Below are positions 12,234 to 22,676 of a stretch of DNA of 58,536 bases, one piece after another (the stretch's first letter is position 1; every line of letters begins with the position of its first letter). A model generated the notes under the pieces. The model was given only the letters and a program-made list of their open reading frames with translations, was not told the DNA's origin and did not search any database. A program made the translations under genes and the position numbers. The stretch is from Boletus sp. NGJ (Eukaryota > Basidiomycota > Agaricomycetes > Boletales > Boletaceae), in the NCBI GenBank assembly GCA_019096195.1, contig JAGTXK010000154.1, positions 1-58,536 on the forward strand, in the 5' to 3' direction.

Positions 12234-13729
12234 CTATTTGTTATAATCATGGATAGCATGCACACACTCCATCAAGAAACCGATATGCAAACCCAACTCT
12301 CCACGACCTTTCCCCAAAGCCTGTACTCTCCTCAGATGAAACTCTACCACAGCGACACATTCCCTATGCTTCTTCACCATGTCTATGGCTGACTCAAGGA
12401 GACACATGGCTTCCATCAATTCTGAGTCCCCTTGTGCGATGTTGAGAATGTATTGCATGTGAAAGTCGAGCAGTCGACTAGAACATGAAGCATGGTTCTG
12501 TCTTGGTATCCCAAGACCTTGCTTGAACAACTTTTGTATGTCCTCTGTGGGCTGGAAAGGATTATATCAGCCTTGAATTCATGTTATGATTCATTCCACT
12601 CCACCCACCTCATCAAGGACAACCAAGTCAGGATCTGCAAGACTTTTTTGCCTTTTAACCCCTTCATCTTTCAGTGCATTTAGCATGGCATTGGCCACGA
12701 GCTGGCAGTCAGCTTGGACCCATAAATCGAAAGTCGATTCCCATTTCTTTTGTTGTTTGAAGTCAAGGTTGAGATAGATGACACAGGGGGAAGGGTCTGA
12801 AGGCCGTCTGCTTTGCCGAACCTGTCGGGCGAAGTCTCGAATCATTCTTTGAGTTCCTAAGACATGCATGCCCGTTCCGACCACGAGCAAGACATCTATA
12901 ATCGGAGCTCCGGACAGGTCCTGTGTCTGGAATTCGGCGATATGCTGAGCATCAGGATGTTCCTGGCCATACAATATCACATCCGGAACCATCATTGGAA
13001 CTGACTGCACCCGCTTTCCTGCCATGCTGCGGGATTCTTGTTTTCCTATGGCAAGTGCCACAAGAGGGAAATATTCCTTGCATGAGTCCATCTTGGTGGA
13101 CTTTAATACCCTCTACTGCATGACAAGACTGGCAGTAGAGGTACTGAAGAGTTCCATGTAGGGGAATGCATCTGAGGGGTTGCAGAACATTTTGAGGACA
13201 TGTCCGATGATAAGTCGACAGGCCTGCTTTGAGTTCCAGTCCATCGATGTTCTGTGTATATACCCGTACCAATTTTCCACAATCATCCAGAGTTTTAAGA
13301 AGTTTATGGAATAAGGTAGGCTGGCTGTCCTCCGACTTTTGTGCAAGACTGGCATAAAATCGGCCGAACAAAGGTCTCTGAGTCTGATCCTGTATAAAAT
13401 AAGATGAGAGGGTTGGTAGGACCCAGAATCTTAGAACTGTGGTACTTGCAGTGATCATTGAAATTTGGAACATGTCCTTTAGTTTCCTTTGTGCTAGCTC
13501 TGGAAATCCTGGAATCCTTTGTTTGCTTCTAAAATCAGGTATTCCAGCTGCAACAGAAATCCCTGCACCTATACCAGAATTATGATCAGAATAGATACTT
13601 GTAGTTTTACTAAGTTAGGGTTGAATGCTTGCCACATATGACAACAATGCCTTTTGCATTCAATATGACTGACAGCAGAGACTGCATGTGAACAACCTCT
13701 GTTGAGAAAGAGCACTTTGTAATCAGCAT
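12234..13729 (-). CDS. Sirtuin (Sir2 family, Hst3/Hst4-like) with C-terminal helical domain
   Basis: NAD-dependent protein deacylase. In order: GIVVICGAGIS (NAD-binding loop, about residues 27-37), IPDFRSKQ, VYTQNIDGLE, PLHGTLQYLYC with the presumed catalytic His, zinc pairs CQSC and CGTC, VILYGQEHP, and the Rossmann strand VLLVVGTGM. The start is an ATG at 13729. A GC-AG intron (13569-13632) splits the first glycine of the GAG motif. A 57-nt intron (12552-12608) joins the catalytic domain to a helical domain of about 80 residues (RLLDFHMQYILNI to the stop at 12234) shared with three other proteins here. After the zinc pairs the frame shifts by one base at a T4 run (13041-13044). Removing one base gives a continuous 457-residue protein, so this is either a lesion or an assembly error. 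Hst3/4 relatives deacetylate histone H3, a nuclear role. Confidence 0.8.
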
Positions 13730-13953
13730 GGCTCTGGAATAAGAGAAAACAGTATGGTGTTTGTTTGGGGAGAAGGACGGAATGGATAGGAAAAAAGAGG
13801 GTGTAGATGCTAATGTGGCAAAGGGGATTACATAAGAGATGCTTGATTTATTGTGATGGGTGAAAGTAAACATAAAGAAAACTCCTCTCAACTGCCTGAG
13901 ATGGATCAAAATATAGTATGTTTATATGTGTATGCTGTGAGGTTAGGTTAATG
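13730..13953. other. Spacer upstream of the sirtuin gene
   Basis: Upstream of the sirtuin ATG. An additional 5' exon of the sirtuin gene could lie here, since an open frame continues to 13909, but it lacks recognisable domain sequence. GGTTAGGTTA precedes the next repeat. Confidence 0.3.
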
Positions 13954-14374
13954 TGACAATATCCATTCATAACCAGTTCTGAACCTTCCGGGTTCAGCAC
14001 TTCCGATCCCGGAAGTGTCATTCCGAAACCCCAGCCCGGAACCAGTGGTTCCAAAGGTACCTCTGAAATCTTCCCATGCCCTTCCACAGGTTCCAAGGCG
14101 AGAATCTCAGAACTGTTCCCAATATTTTCCCTCACCCATTCCAAACTAGGAATGAGCTTTTATTACACTTAGACTTTTATCATTCCCTAGCTGACACTTA
14201 CAACATATGTTACATATCTCCTTCAGATCCATTTACACTGCCTCACACATAACATAATACAAGTATACCTCCGCCCATATATAGTCTTCGGTCACTGACA
14301 CACCTCTGTCATTTTCTCCCTCCTAGGCAGCGGCTGAGTTCTGGGTAATCTCTGCCCACTTATATTTTTTGTCA
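13954..14374 (+). mobile_element. TGACA element, full copy, TAATG target duplication
   Basis: 421-bp intronless copy starting TGACAATATCC and ending TTTTTTGTCA. It is flanked by TAATG on both sides (13949-13953 and 14375-14379). It is nearly identical, in inverted orientation, to the copy at 22022-22445, and the similarity extends about 60 bp beyond its right end to about 14440. Confidence 0.85.
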
Positions 14375-14431
14375 TAATGTCACCTGTAACATTTTAGGTA
14401 CAGGCCTGAAAATAAGGTTATGAGAGTGTAG

Positions 14432-14760
14432 TGACAGAATCTATAAATGGGCGGAAATTGTTCAGGACTCGAGCTGCTGCCAGAGAAGGCAGAAAAAACT
14501 GAGGTGTGTGTCAGTGAGTGAAGACTACATACTGTGGGCTGAGGTATGTGTATATTATGTTGTGTGATGTTGTGTAAATAAGTTCGAAGGAAGTGGGTAA
14601 ATTCCAGAAACGGTTCCGGAGCTCTTCCGAGATGACATCCCGGAGCCTGTGGAAGGGTGTGGGAATGACATGGAACTACCTGTGGAACCAAGGTTCCAGG
14701 ATGAGTTTCTGAGATCAGGTTTTTGGGATCAGAAGAAGTGCTGGAATGGGAATAAGTCAG
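14432..14760 (-). mobile_element. Reverse TGACA element, diverged
   Basis: Begins TGACAGAATCTATAAATGGGCGG, then CTGAGGTGTGTGTCAGTGAGTG and the CCGGAGC-rich part. The far end (about 14735-14760) is diverged and lacks a clear TGTCA. Intronless. Confidence 0.65.
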
Positions 14761-15575
14761 AAAAAAAACATTATTATGGGTTAATACTTCCAACAACTAC
14801 ACTACCCAAAAATGAGGAACCTTGAAGAGAAGAGTGAGAACCTGAAGTGACAGGATTCAAAATCCCTGATAAGATATGGATATGCTCTTTCACTGATCAT
14901 TTAAATCTTTCATGGTCATCTCCTTGTCAGCAAGGACACATTTGTCATGCAGGTCACAGGAGATGAGTAAAAAGATAAAAAAATAAGTGTCAAAAAAGTG
15001 AAGAAGTAGAGCCATAACACATTGCCTCCTGGGTAGGTGCTTTGGGTCTACTTCATTTTCCTTTCTCACATCCCCTCTGCTGTGAATGACAGATGCCAGT
15101 CACACACCTTAGATGGATACCATAGGTGTTGCAGAATGGAATACACCTGGCTTCAGCTCCTCTCAGCCCTGTCTGAAACAGATGCCTCAGACACCACCTT
15201 TGACAGATGCCACAGATGGTCAGGCAAGAGTAACTAGCAACATGAAAAGAAAAATAATCTCTGAACACTTTGACACATTGCCTCCTGGGTAGGTGTTTCT
15301 GTGTCTGGTCATATTAGTCTTTCATGCTGAACCTAGGTTATAGTTTGCATAGGAAGTAACAAAGATCCCTGAACATATGAGCACATTGCCTCCTGGGTAG
15401 GTGCTCTATGTCCAGTCGGTATTTTTGTCTCCCTTGGTAAACAAGAAAGTGAAAGTGTGGAAGTAAAGGAATTTCGATGGAAATTTTCTTTCAGGCGGAG
15501 CTTGAAACAAGAAACCAAACATGTGCAAGCATGGAGGGATGTGACGGGGCCATGGTACAATGATACTAGCATGAC
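14761..15575. other. Intergenic region with spaced direct repeats
   Basis: No gene is recognised. Three identical 22-bp direct repeats (15019-15040, 15274-15295, 15382-15403) lie here and are listed separately. AT-rich sequence surrounds them. Confidence 0.4.
15019..15403 (+). repeat. Three dispersed identical 22-bp direct repeats
   Basis: The motif begins CACATTGCCTCCTGGG and ends TAGGTG. It occurs identically at 15019-15040, 15274-15295 and 15382-15403. The second and third copies also share a diverged upstream flank (ATCTCTGAACA / ATCCCTGAACA). Function unknown. Confidence 0.85.
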
Positions 15576-16984
15576 ATGAACATGAACAGTCAAGCTGAAT
15601 ATGGTGACATCCCATTCCCTCTTCTGGAATCTGAAGAAAATTTTACAGATGCCTTGGGAATGCAACGTGTGGTGATGAATATGGACAAGAACATAGTCAG
15701 CTGCTGTGTAATGGGAAAGCCCTGGGTCTTTCCTAGAGCATTCTTAGCCTTTTTGAGGTTCCTTGAGGCTGTTAATGATGAAATCACAGAGACCTGGTCC
15801 ATGGAAAACAAGAGGAACAAAGGATATTGGATCTCTCTAAGAGCATATCTCAATCATGTGCTGGAGAACACTGTGAAAGCTCTTGAAAAACACCAGCAGC
15901 CTGTGGCTCTGCAATGCTGGCTCCAGAGAGAGTTTATGCTGTGCTGCCATGACAAAGCAGGAAGGGGAGAGTATAGGAAATTGATGGAAAGAAGTGGAAT
16001 AGCACCATACTCAGTGGATATATTTGAATTGGGTGAAATTTTTCTTTCATCCATTGACTGATGGTAATCACTCATGTAAGTTCATTTTCATTTCTTAGAT
16101 TGGAAGGGGTGGTGGGAGATCCAGACAGAGAATCATTATTATGACTCAGAACAGTTTCGGAAGTTCGGAAGTCAGCTCAAGGCTGATTGGAAGGTAATAG
16201 CAGCAGCTGCATCAACCCAGTTGTGGGACAACATGGAAGAGCAAGAAGGTAACTTCTTTTCTTTACATATACATATATTTATATAATCACCTGATCATCT
16301 TTGTGTGAATCCGATCAGATTCTCAACATCAAAATCCTCCCATACCACCTGAGAATTATCCTACAAGCTCAAGCTCTACGACCCTTGGAGGTCCACTTTC
16401 AGAACCAGAGGCCCAATCCAAGGTAAGTTTAAGTTCCCAGTCTATCCTATTTCATTCCATCTCTCAGCTTCTCTTGCACAAAGATGGTCTTTATCTTCAA
16501 ATCTCTTCCCCATGCACCTCCTGATCCTCCCAACAAGGCTGATGGACAGCTGGATTGGGAGCACATCCTAGAAGATCTTATGTCTTTGACAGAGAAATGG
16601 TCTGCATCAGATCCAGTGAGAATGCACCTCATAGTTCATGTTGAAGGTCCACAGTCTCACCTGTAACCTTCTTGCTGCATCTTTTCATCTGCAGGACATC
16701 CAATATTTCTTTGATAAGTTTGATCAGGTGCGGTTCCTGGATGGAGATTCTCTGCATGAATATCCTGAGGTATGGTTTCTGGCCAATGGAAAAAAAAAAG
16801 AAAAAAACTTCTTGCTAATGCTGAGGGAAATAGCTCAGAACATTCCTCAACTTAACCTGTCAGAACATCAGCAATGTAGTCTGTGCTCATCATCCTGCCC
16901 TGTTGAAATATATGGAAGAGGTACTTTCATTTTCTGACAATGAAGCAGAGAAGGAGATAGACATGATTTTGTCCTGGTTAAAGC
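15576..16984 (+). CDS. Unrecognised multi-exon gene
   Basis: The first exon from the ATG at 15576 encodes about 160 residues (MNMNSQAEYG..., WVFPRAFLAFLRFLEAV, YLNHVLENTVKAL). Short exons follow that begin DWKGWWEIQ (after about 16098), SQHQNPP (about 16322), PPDPPNKADGQLDWEHILEDL (about 16510) and DIQYFFDKFDQVRF (about 16696), then a Lys-rich segment. The intervening sequences have GT/AG ends and consensus-like acceptors. Composition is largely helical and soluble, with no signal peptide or membrane segment. I do not recognise the family. The 3' end may run to about 16984. Exon joins are not certain. Confidence 0.45.
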
Positions 16985-17204
16985 AGTTTACAGAATAATA
17001 GTCCCAAGCCTCTGAGACCTATATAGATGAGATTTTTGTGATTCAATGGAGTGTTCAAAGGTAGTCCCAGATGAGGAAGATGAAAGGGCAGGAATTTCCT
17101 GAGACTACAGTACACTAGTTATAAGTAAGTATGTCACTACATTATTTGCATAATCATAATCCTTTTTTCTAGACACAAGCACAAGGAATAATACTGTGTA
17201 AATA

Positions 17205-17551
17205 CTGTTCCGAGACTGGCAGCTCGGAACTGCTCCGGAACTGTTCTCGACATTTTCCCACGCTTATTCCGAACTCGGAATCAGCTTTTATTACACTTAG
17301 ACTTTTATCATTTCTTAGCCAACACTTATAACATATGTTACATATCTCCTTCAGATCCATTTACACTACATCACACATAACATAATATGAGTGTACCTCC
17401 GCCCATATACAGTCTTCAGTCACTGACATGCACCTCGGTCATTTTCGCCCTCCTAGGCAGCAGCTGAGGTGAGCCTCTTTTTCTTTGTTATTTACCACTA
17501 GCTAATGTACTGTAGTTCTGGGAAATCCCTGCCCATTCATAGTTTCTGTCA
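17205..17551 (+). mobile_element. TGACA element, 5'-truncated, with 47-bp intron-like segment
   Basis: Starts within the CCGGAA-rich half and runs to TTTCTGTCA at 17551. Contains a 47-bp insert (17469-17515) beginning GTGAGC, with GCTAATG and ending CTGTAG, placed exactly between CAGCTGAG and TTCTGGG. Ends in element orientation just upstream of the kinase gene. Confidence 0.8.
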
Positions 17552-17790
17552 CCTGCTGTCATTCAATCTCTCCCCTTTTCAGCCAAATCCCCCTCGCTTC
17601 CCTCTAACCTCCTCCAAGGAGTCGGCGAATGCCGTAAATACGGGTCAAGCTCAGCTAGGCTTACTAATTTGGCATATTAGCTGCGAAAGTCACAAATTTG
17701 CAGTCACAAACTTGCCTTTTTTGTGATGGACTTCACTTCCCACTGGAATTTAGTATCGCGTGGTCCAATGAGACTTCCCCGTTTTGCGAC

Positions 17791-20443
17791 ATGCCACTCC
17801 AGCCCAAGTTCCTTAGTGAAACACCTAGAAAGGTGAAAACATCATCGATCCCTCGCCAAGTCAAGTGCTTCGAGGTCCCAAAGCTAAAGGAGAGTTTTCA
17901 TTCAGAGCTTCTTGACAGCATTTTCGACGAGGGTGCTCTCCCGGATACCTATCATGGAGACATCATCGCTGACTGCTGGTTTCCTGACAGCATTTTACCA
18001 CTAGTCCCTGACGCCAATTTACTTGCTGTGCTAACAGGACCGGATGGACGGCTACTTTATGACTCGTTGACAAAACAGTGGGCCCCTCAGTATTTACCAC
18101 CGATACTGCACAGAGCAAAGTCCTGGGAGCGACAGAGACTTGCTCCAGGACTTGAGGAGAAGGACCTCAGCGCGTTCATGACGATAATCATGGAAGCATT
18201 GGTCCGTCACCGCAATTCTACTCTACGAGAGTCAGCTCCGTCGTCTCTCAGCAACCCCACCTCCGTGTCTTTGAATACGAATACAGATGCCACTGTGTCC
18301 TCCCCCATCGCCACTACTCCCCCTGCCATTTCCATTCTTCGAGAGTCGGCGCCATCGTTTCCCATCAGCCTCCCCTCCATATCTTTGAATCCAGATAGTG
18401 TTGCATCTTCCCCTGCCATTGCTACTTCCCCTGCGAGTTCAATTCTTCGACAGTCGGCGTCTCCAATAAGCCCCCCCTCCGTATCCTTGGATACATATGC
18501 AACTGTGTCCTCCCCTGACACCTCTATTCCACGAGAGTCGGTGCTCTCATCTCCAATCAGCCTCCCTGACACATCTCCTCACCACATACCCGCATCTTCA
18601 TCCATGTCGGGGACTGCTCGCCGACACCCGACAGAAACCTTTCCAAGGCTCTGGTCATCAGCGGCTACACAACCTCTTTTAGGTGCCTTCCATCTCAAAC
18701 CCGATAGCATATTGATACGACAACCTGCCGACGGAACTGCTCAGAAACCGGACTGGACAGATGTCCTCATGACCGCAGAGTTAACCTCTAGACAACAAAC
18801 GCTGAACCTCACCTCTCAAATCGAATGCAGAGCGCTAGCGATGTTTGATGCACAGCCCGATAGGGCGTTTACCTATTCGCTCTCCTTTCACGGTGGGCAA
18901 TACCGCCTCTATATGTATGATCGCGCTGGAGGCGTGTATTCTCGCTCATACGACTTACATGAATCCCCTGTCCCCTTCCTTCGCATCCTTTGTGCGGCCA
19001 CATTCGCCCCCACCTCATACTTGGGGGTGGACGATACATTTGACTGTCGACTCCACCCTGTCATTACCATAGATGGCAAGCAATACTTCATCATCGCTAG
19101 ATGTTTCTCCAGCAGCATCATTCGGGGCCGCGCCACCACTGTCTGGTTCGTGTCTGACTCAGTTCCGCCCCGCAGCAATCCAAAAAACATTTTTGTCATC
19201 AAAGATTCGTGGGTAAATGTTGAGCGCCAATTACAGGAAGAGGATATCCTCAATTTATTGAAAGATGTCGATTGCGTTCCAAAAGTGGAGAAGGCATGGA
19301 CTGTCAAGCGGGACGGTCAGGATGACTCAACCTCGCTTCGCCGCCCTACGGCCTTTATGTCACACTTCAAGCAGAAGTGTGATCACCGTGCCCGTCGACG
19401 CCTCGTTCTCACTCCTGCCGGCCGTCCAATCACGCATGCTGCGAACCCCCTCGAAGTCGTGACTTGTCTACTCGACCTTGTTATCGGTAATGATGTTTAT
19501 CTCGTGACCGGATCGTTCCTGAACAATAAGCAGCACACAGGGATATATGGGCGCGTGGAATCTTGCATCGAGATATCAGTATCAACAATTCGATGATGTA
19601 CGAAGAGGAACTCCCAGATGGTAGTTTCAGGATTCGGGGTTTACTTATCGACTTCGATTATGCAATCAGAGTGGATGAGTTGAACCGCACAGCCGGACCT
19701 GGAGATCGTACAGTGAGTCCGGTCGGCTTGTATGTTCCTTGGGATATTTTTGATGCAGTTTTTAGGGGACACTCCCATTCATGGCTATCGAACACCTCCG
19801 CACCGACGATGATGAACCTCTCCGTCACACTGTGGCTCACGACCTTGAGTCGTTCGTCTACCTCTTGTGTTGGATCGTCACCTTCTACGCTGGCCCGCAT
19901 AGCCAGCTCCGCGATGACTTTCCCAAAAAACTGGCTATGGAAGGGTGGTATGAAGGCAATGATCTGGCCATGTTCGCAAACAACAAAGAGGGTTGTATGT
20001 CTTCTGGCAGTCACCTTCAAGATATTACTGGATACTATGAGAGTCTTCGTGCATGTGTCAAGGTTCTTTCGAGCCTCGTTCACGAACAGCAACAGTATGT
20101 TCAACGCCATTCACACAACGCGTTGACCGCGCAAGCCGATTACCTCACCGGCTCTAAACGCCCCCTTATCGAGGACAGCAAATCAGACCCCCTCAATCAC
20201 AATGCGCTAATCTCTATTCTCTTTCGCACATGCCAACTCCTACACAAGGGAAGAATTCCGGATACAATAGACTACGAACCTCGAGCGTTTTGCTGCACTA
20301 AGGATCACCGCACACCTCTATTAAGTGACTACGTAGGAGCTTCAATTGGTATTTGTCATATTTTGGACTTAGGGGGTGGCCGCTTGTTAAAGAAGAAACG
20401 CATCATGCATCGTAAACGTGGCGTTCTCCAGACTGCATCATAA
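17791..20443 (+). CDS. FunK1-type fungal protein kinase
   Basis: Three exons: 17791-19486, 19534-19712 and 19766-20443, giving 850 residues. An in-frame extension to 17698 exists, but the ATG at 17791 (MPLQPKFLSE) is the first Met. The N-terminal part has DTYHGDIIADCWFP (about 50-64). A Ser/Pro-rich spacer (about 141-275) contains four imperfect repeats with S-x-LRES/SxPRES cores. The kinase core follows, with catalytic loop ILHRDISINN (H577-R-D) and metal-binding IDFDYA (D605-F-D). After the third exon begins comes GTLPFMAIEHL, the FunK1-style P+1/APE region, and DLESFVYLLCW. Introns of 47 and 53 nt have GT/AG ends and restore the frame exactly. FunK1 kinases are expanded in Agaricomycetes; substrates are largely unknown. 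The gene looks intact. It lies between the near-identical inverted repeat copies at 13.95 and 22.02 kb. Confidence 0.9.
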
Positions 20444-20536
20444 TTATATTGCTGCCTTCGTACGGTCTTGATGTCTTACATATCTAACTTTGTGTACTCT
20501 AAGATCTTCAAATTTGTACTTTTCATGAACAAAAAG

Positions 20537-20937
20537 TGATGATATTCTTCCATAATCAAGTCCCGAACCATTCCGGGTTTAGTACTTCCGATCCCGGAAG
20601 CATCATCCCGGAACCAGCGGTTCCAAAGGTGCCTCCAAGCTTTTCCCACGCCATTCCACAGGTTCCGAGACTAGAATTTCTGATATTTTCCCTCGCCCAT
20701 TCCAAGTTCGGAATGAGCTTTTATCATACTTAGACTTTTATCATTTCCTAGCCAGCACTTACATGTTATATATTTCCTTTGGATCTGTTTACACTACATC
20801 ACACATAACAGAATCATAATATGAGTATACCTCCGCCCATATATAGTCTTCAGTCACTGACACACACCTCAGTCATTTTCGACCTCCTAGGGCGGCTTAG
20901 TTCTGGGAAATCCCTGGGCATTCATAGTTTTTTGTCA
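20537..20937 (+). mobile_element. TGACA element, intronless
   Basis: Starts TGATGATATTCTTCC (a mutated left end) and ends TTTTTTGTCA. It carries the usual order of blocks and lacks the 47-bp segment (GGCTTAG/TTCTGGG at 20900/20901). Flanks (AAAAAG and TGTTA) give no target duplication. Confidence 0.75.
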
Positions 20938-21239
20938 TGTTATGAGCCCTGTTTGTGCAAACTGAATGATAACACTCAGTGATGACTCCAATCCACCTCG
21001 CACATTGCTCAGTGCATCTTAGTTCATCACTAACTCAGTTTCATATATCCCACCATGTATCCCCCAGACACCTTTCATCCAGAAGAAACCCTCACTGGAC
21101 CAAACAATTGCAAATGTAAGTCAAAGCTGACAGCTTGGGTTCCATGAGCTGAATCACCCTGCTATTGAGGACGGTGCTGAAGACATAGAATCGCTCATAA
21201 GTATGGAAAAGGTAAGTAAAGCCTGAGAAATGAAAAAAT
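20938..21239. other. Intergenic
   Basis: No gene is recognised in this stretch between two repeat copies. Confidence 0.35.
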
Positions 21240-21430
21240 TCTCATTGTAATGAATGCTCATTCCAACATCAGGAGTTTTGGAGCGGTTCCGAGATGACAG
21301 GTCGGAACCTGCGGAATGGCGTGGGAAGCTTCCTGATGTAGCTTCGGAACCTGCGGTAGCTCCGGGATTGGAGGTGCCAGTGCCGGAATGGTTCGGGACT
21401 TTGTTATGGGTGAGTACTGTCAAATTGTGA
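21240..21430 (-). mobile_element. Fragment of a TGACA element
   Basis: Reverse fragment covering only the CCGGAA-rich half, from the AATGCTCATTCC block to CGGGACTTTGTTATGGGTGAG. The right half is missing. Confidence 0.6.
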
Positions 21431-21774
21431 TGGAGTTGAGGTTGTGTCAAATGGGTGACTATGACAAATTATTCCAGGTACAAGTAAAAGGGGTGATATT
21501 GATATCCCCACAATGGCACCTGTGTAATTTTCAGGTGAGGAAGGAGTCACTTTCTGTTTGATCATCTCTTGACCTATTTGGGCAGTCTATTTTTCATCTT
21601 CCATATTCACCGTTACATACCCCGCTCTCCATATTTCACTCCACAGCACATTTTAGTTTCACATTTTCCACCAACTCCTACAGCACTGACTTGTGCAACA
21701 CAAGGCACATCATGACCGGATTAGGCAGCTGCCATGGGAACTAGCAGGGACGCTCCCAAAGTGCTCCGGGATTC

Positions 21775-21966
21775 CAGTTTGACCAAAACTATGAATGGGC
21801 AGGGATTGCCCAGAACTACAGTACATTAGCTAGTCGTAAATAACAAAGAAAAAGAGACTCACCTCAGCCGCTGCCTAGGAGGGCGAAAACGACTGTGTGT
21901 GTCAGTGAGAGAAGACTATATAGGGGCGGAGGTAAACAATTTCCACCCATTCATATATTCTGTCAC
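21775..21966. mobile_element. Rearranged TGACA element with 47-bp intron-like segment
   Basis: Reads in reverse orientation from TATGAATGGGCAGGG to about 21935, then switches to forward orientation (CCACCCATTCATATATTCTGTCA). It contains the complement of the 47-bp segment at 21816-21862, exactly between CCCAGAA and CTCAGCCGC. It appears to be a fold-back or recombinant derivative. Confidence 0.7.
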
Positions 21967-22021
21967 TACACTCTCATAACCTTATTTCAGGTCTGTACCT
22001 AAAATGTTACAGGTGACATTA

Positions 22022-22445
22022 TGACAAAAAATATAAGTGGGCAGAGATTACCCAGAACTCAGCCGCTGCCTAGGAGGGAGAAAATGACAGAGGTGTGTGT
22101 CAGTGACCGAAGACTATATATGGGCGGAGGTATACTTGTATTATGTTATGTGTGAGGCAGTGTAAATGGATCTGAAGGAGATATGTAACATATGTTGTAA
22201 GTGTCAGCTAGGGAATGATAAAAGTCTAAGTGTAATAAAAGCTCATTCCTAGTTTGGAATGGGTGAGGGAAAATATTGGGAACAGTTCTGAGATTCTCGC
22301 CTTGGAACCTGTGGAAGGGCATGGGAAGATTTCAGAGGTACCTTTGGAACCACTGGTTCCGGGCTGGGGTTTCGGAATGACACTTCCGGGATCGGAAGTG
22401 CTGAACCCGGAATGGTTCGGAACCGATTATGGATGAATATCGTCA
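22022..22445 (-). mobile_element. TGACA element, inverted near-twin of the 13.95-kb copy
   Basis: Reverse copy starting TGACAAAAAATATAAG, preceded by CATTA. It is nearly identical to 13954-14374 including about 60 bp of outside flank (21962-22021). The last 40 bp differ from the twin and end ATCGTCA with no matching target duplication, suggesting that the right end came from another copy by recombination or conversion. Confidence 0.85.
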
Positions 22446-22676
22446 GAGTTAAAGAATAGCATCAGAACACCCAAAGCCCTGGAATGGTTTTTCCAAGATG
22501 GGAACTAAATTGAACATACTGGAACGAGACAGAATGGGTAACTATGGTTGGACTGTAGAAACCTCATTATGGGAACTATTAATTCAGCTTTTGCCTTATG
22601 TGCGGGAAGGAAGCTATCTGGTCTTACATATCATGTGGATTGTGGTGTATACAATAATTATTATATCAAATGTGCT

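Noticed and set aside
12530-12608. The helical-domain frame at 12234-12530 as a separate small gene
   Set aside because: A GAG/GTGGGT donor and a CTTTCCAG acceptor join it in phase to the sirtuin, and the total length becomes a multiple of three after the single-base correction. Fusion is the simpler reading.
13390-13422. A 33-nt intron in the sirtuin
   Set aside because: It is too short for a usual fungal intron and is open in frame (VLPTLSSYFIQ), so I left it as coding.
13848-14144. Peptide MEWVRENIGNSSEILALEP encoded here and again at 22254-22436
   Set aside because: The two open frames are identical because the underlying repeat copies are near-identical in inverted orientation. Other copies do not keep the frame, so it is not a gene.
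15019-15403. The three 22-bp repeats as a CRISPR-like array
   Set aside because: Spacing is uneven (255 and 108 bp), the context is a eukaryotic genome and there are no associated genes.
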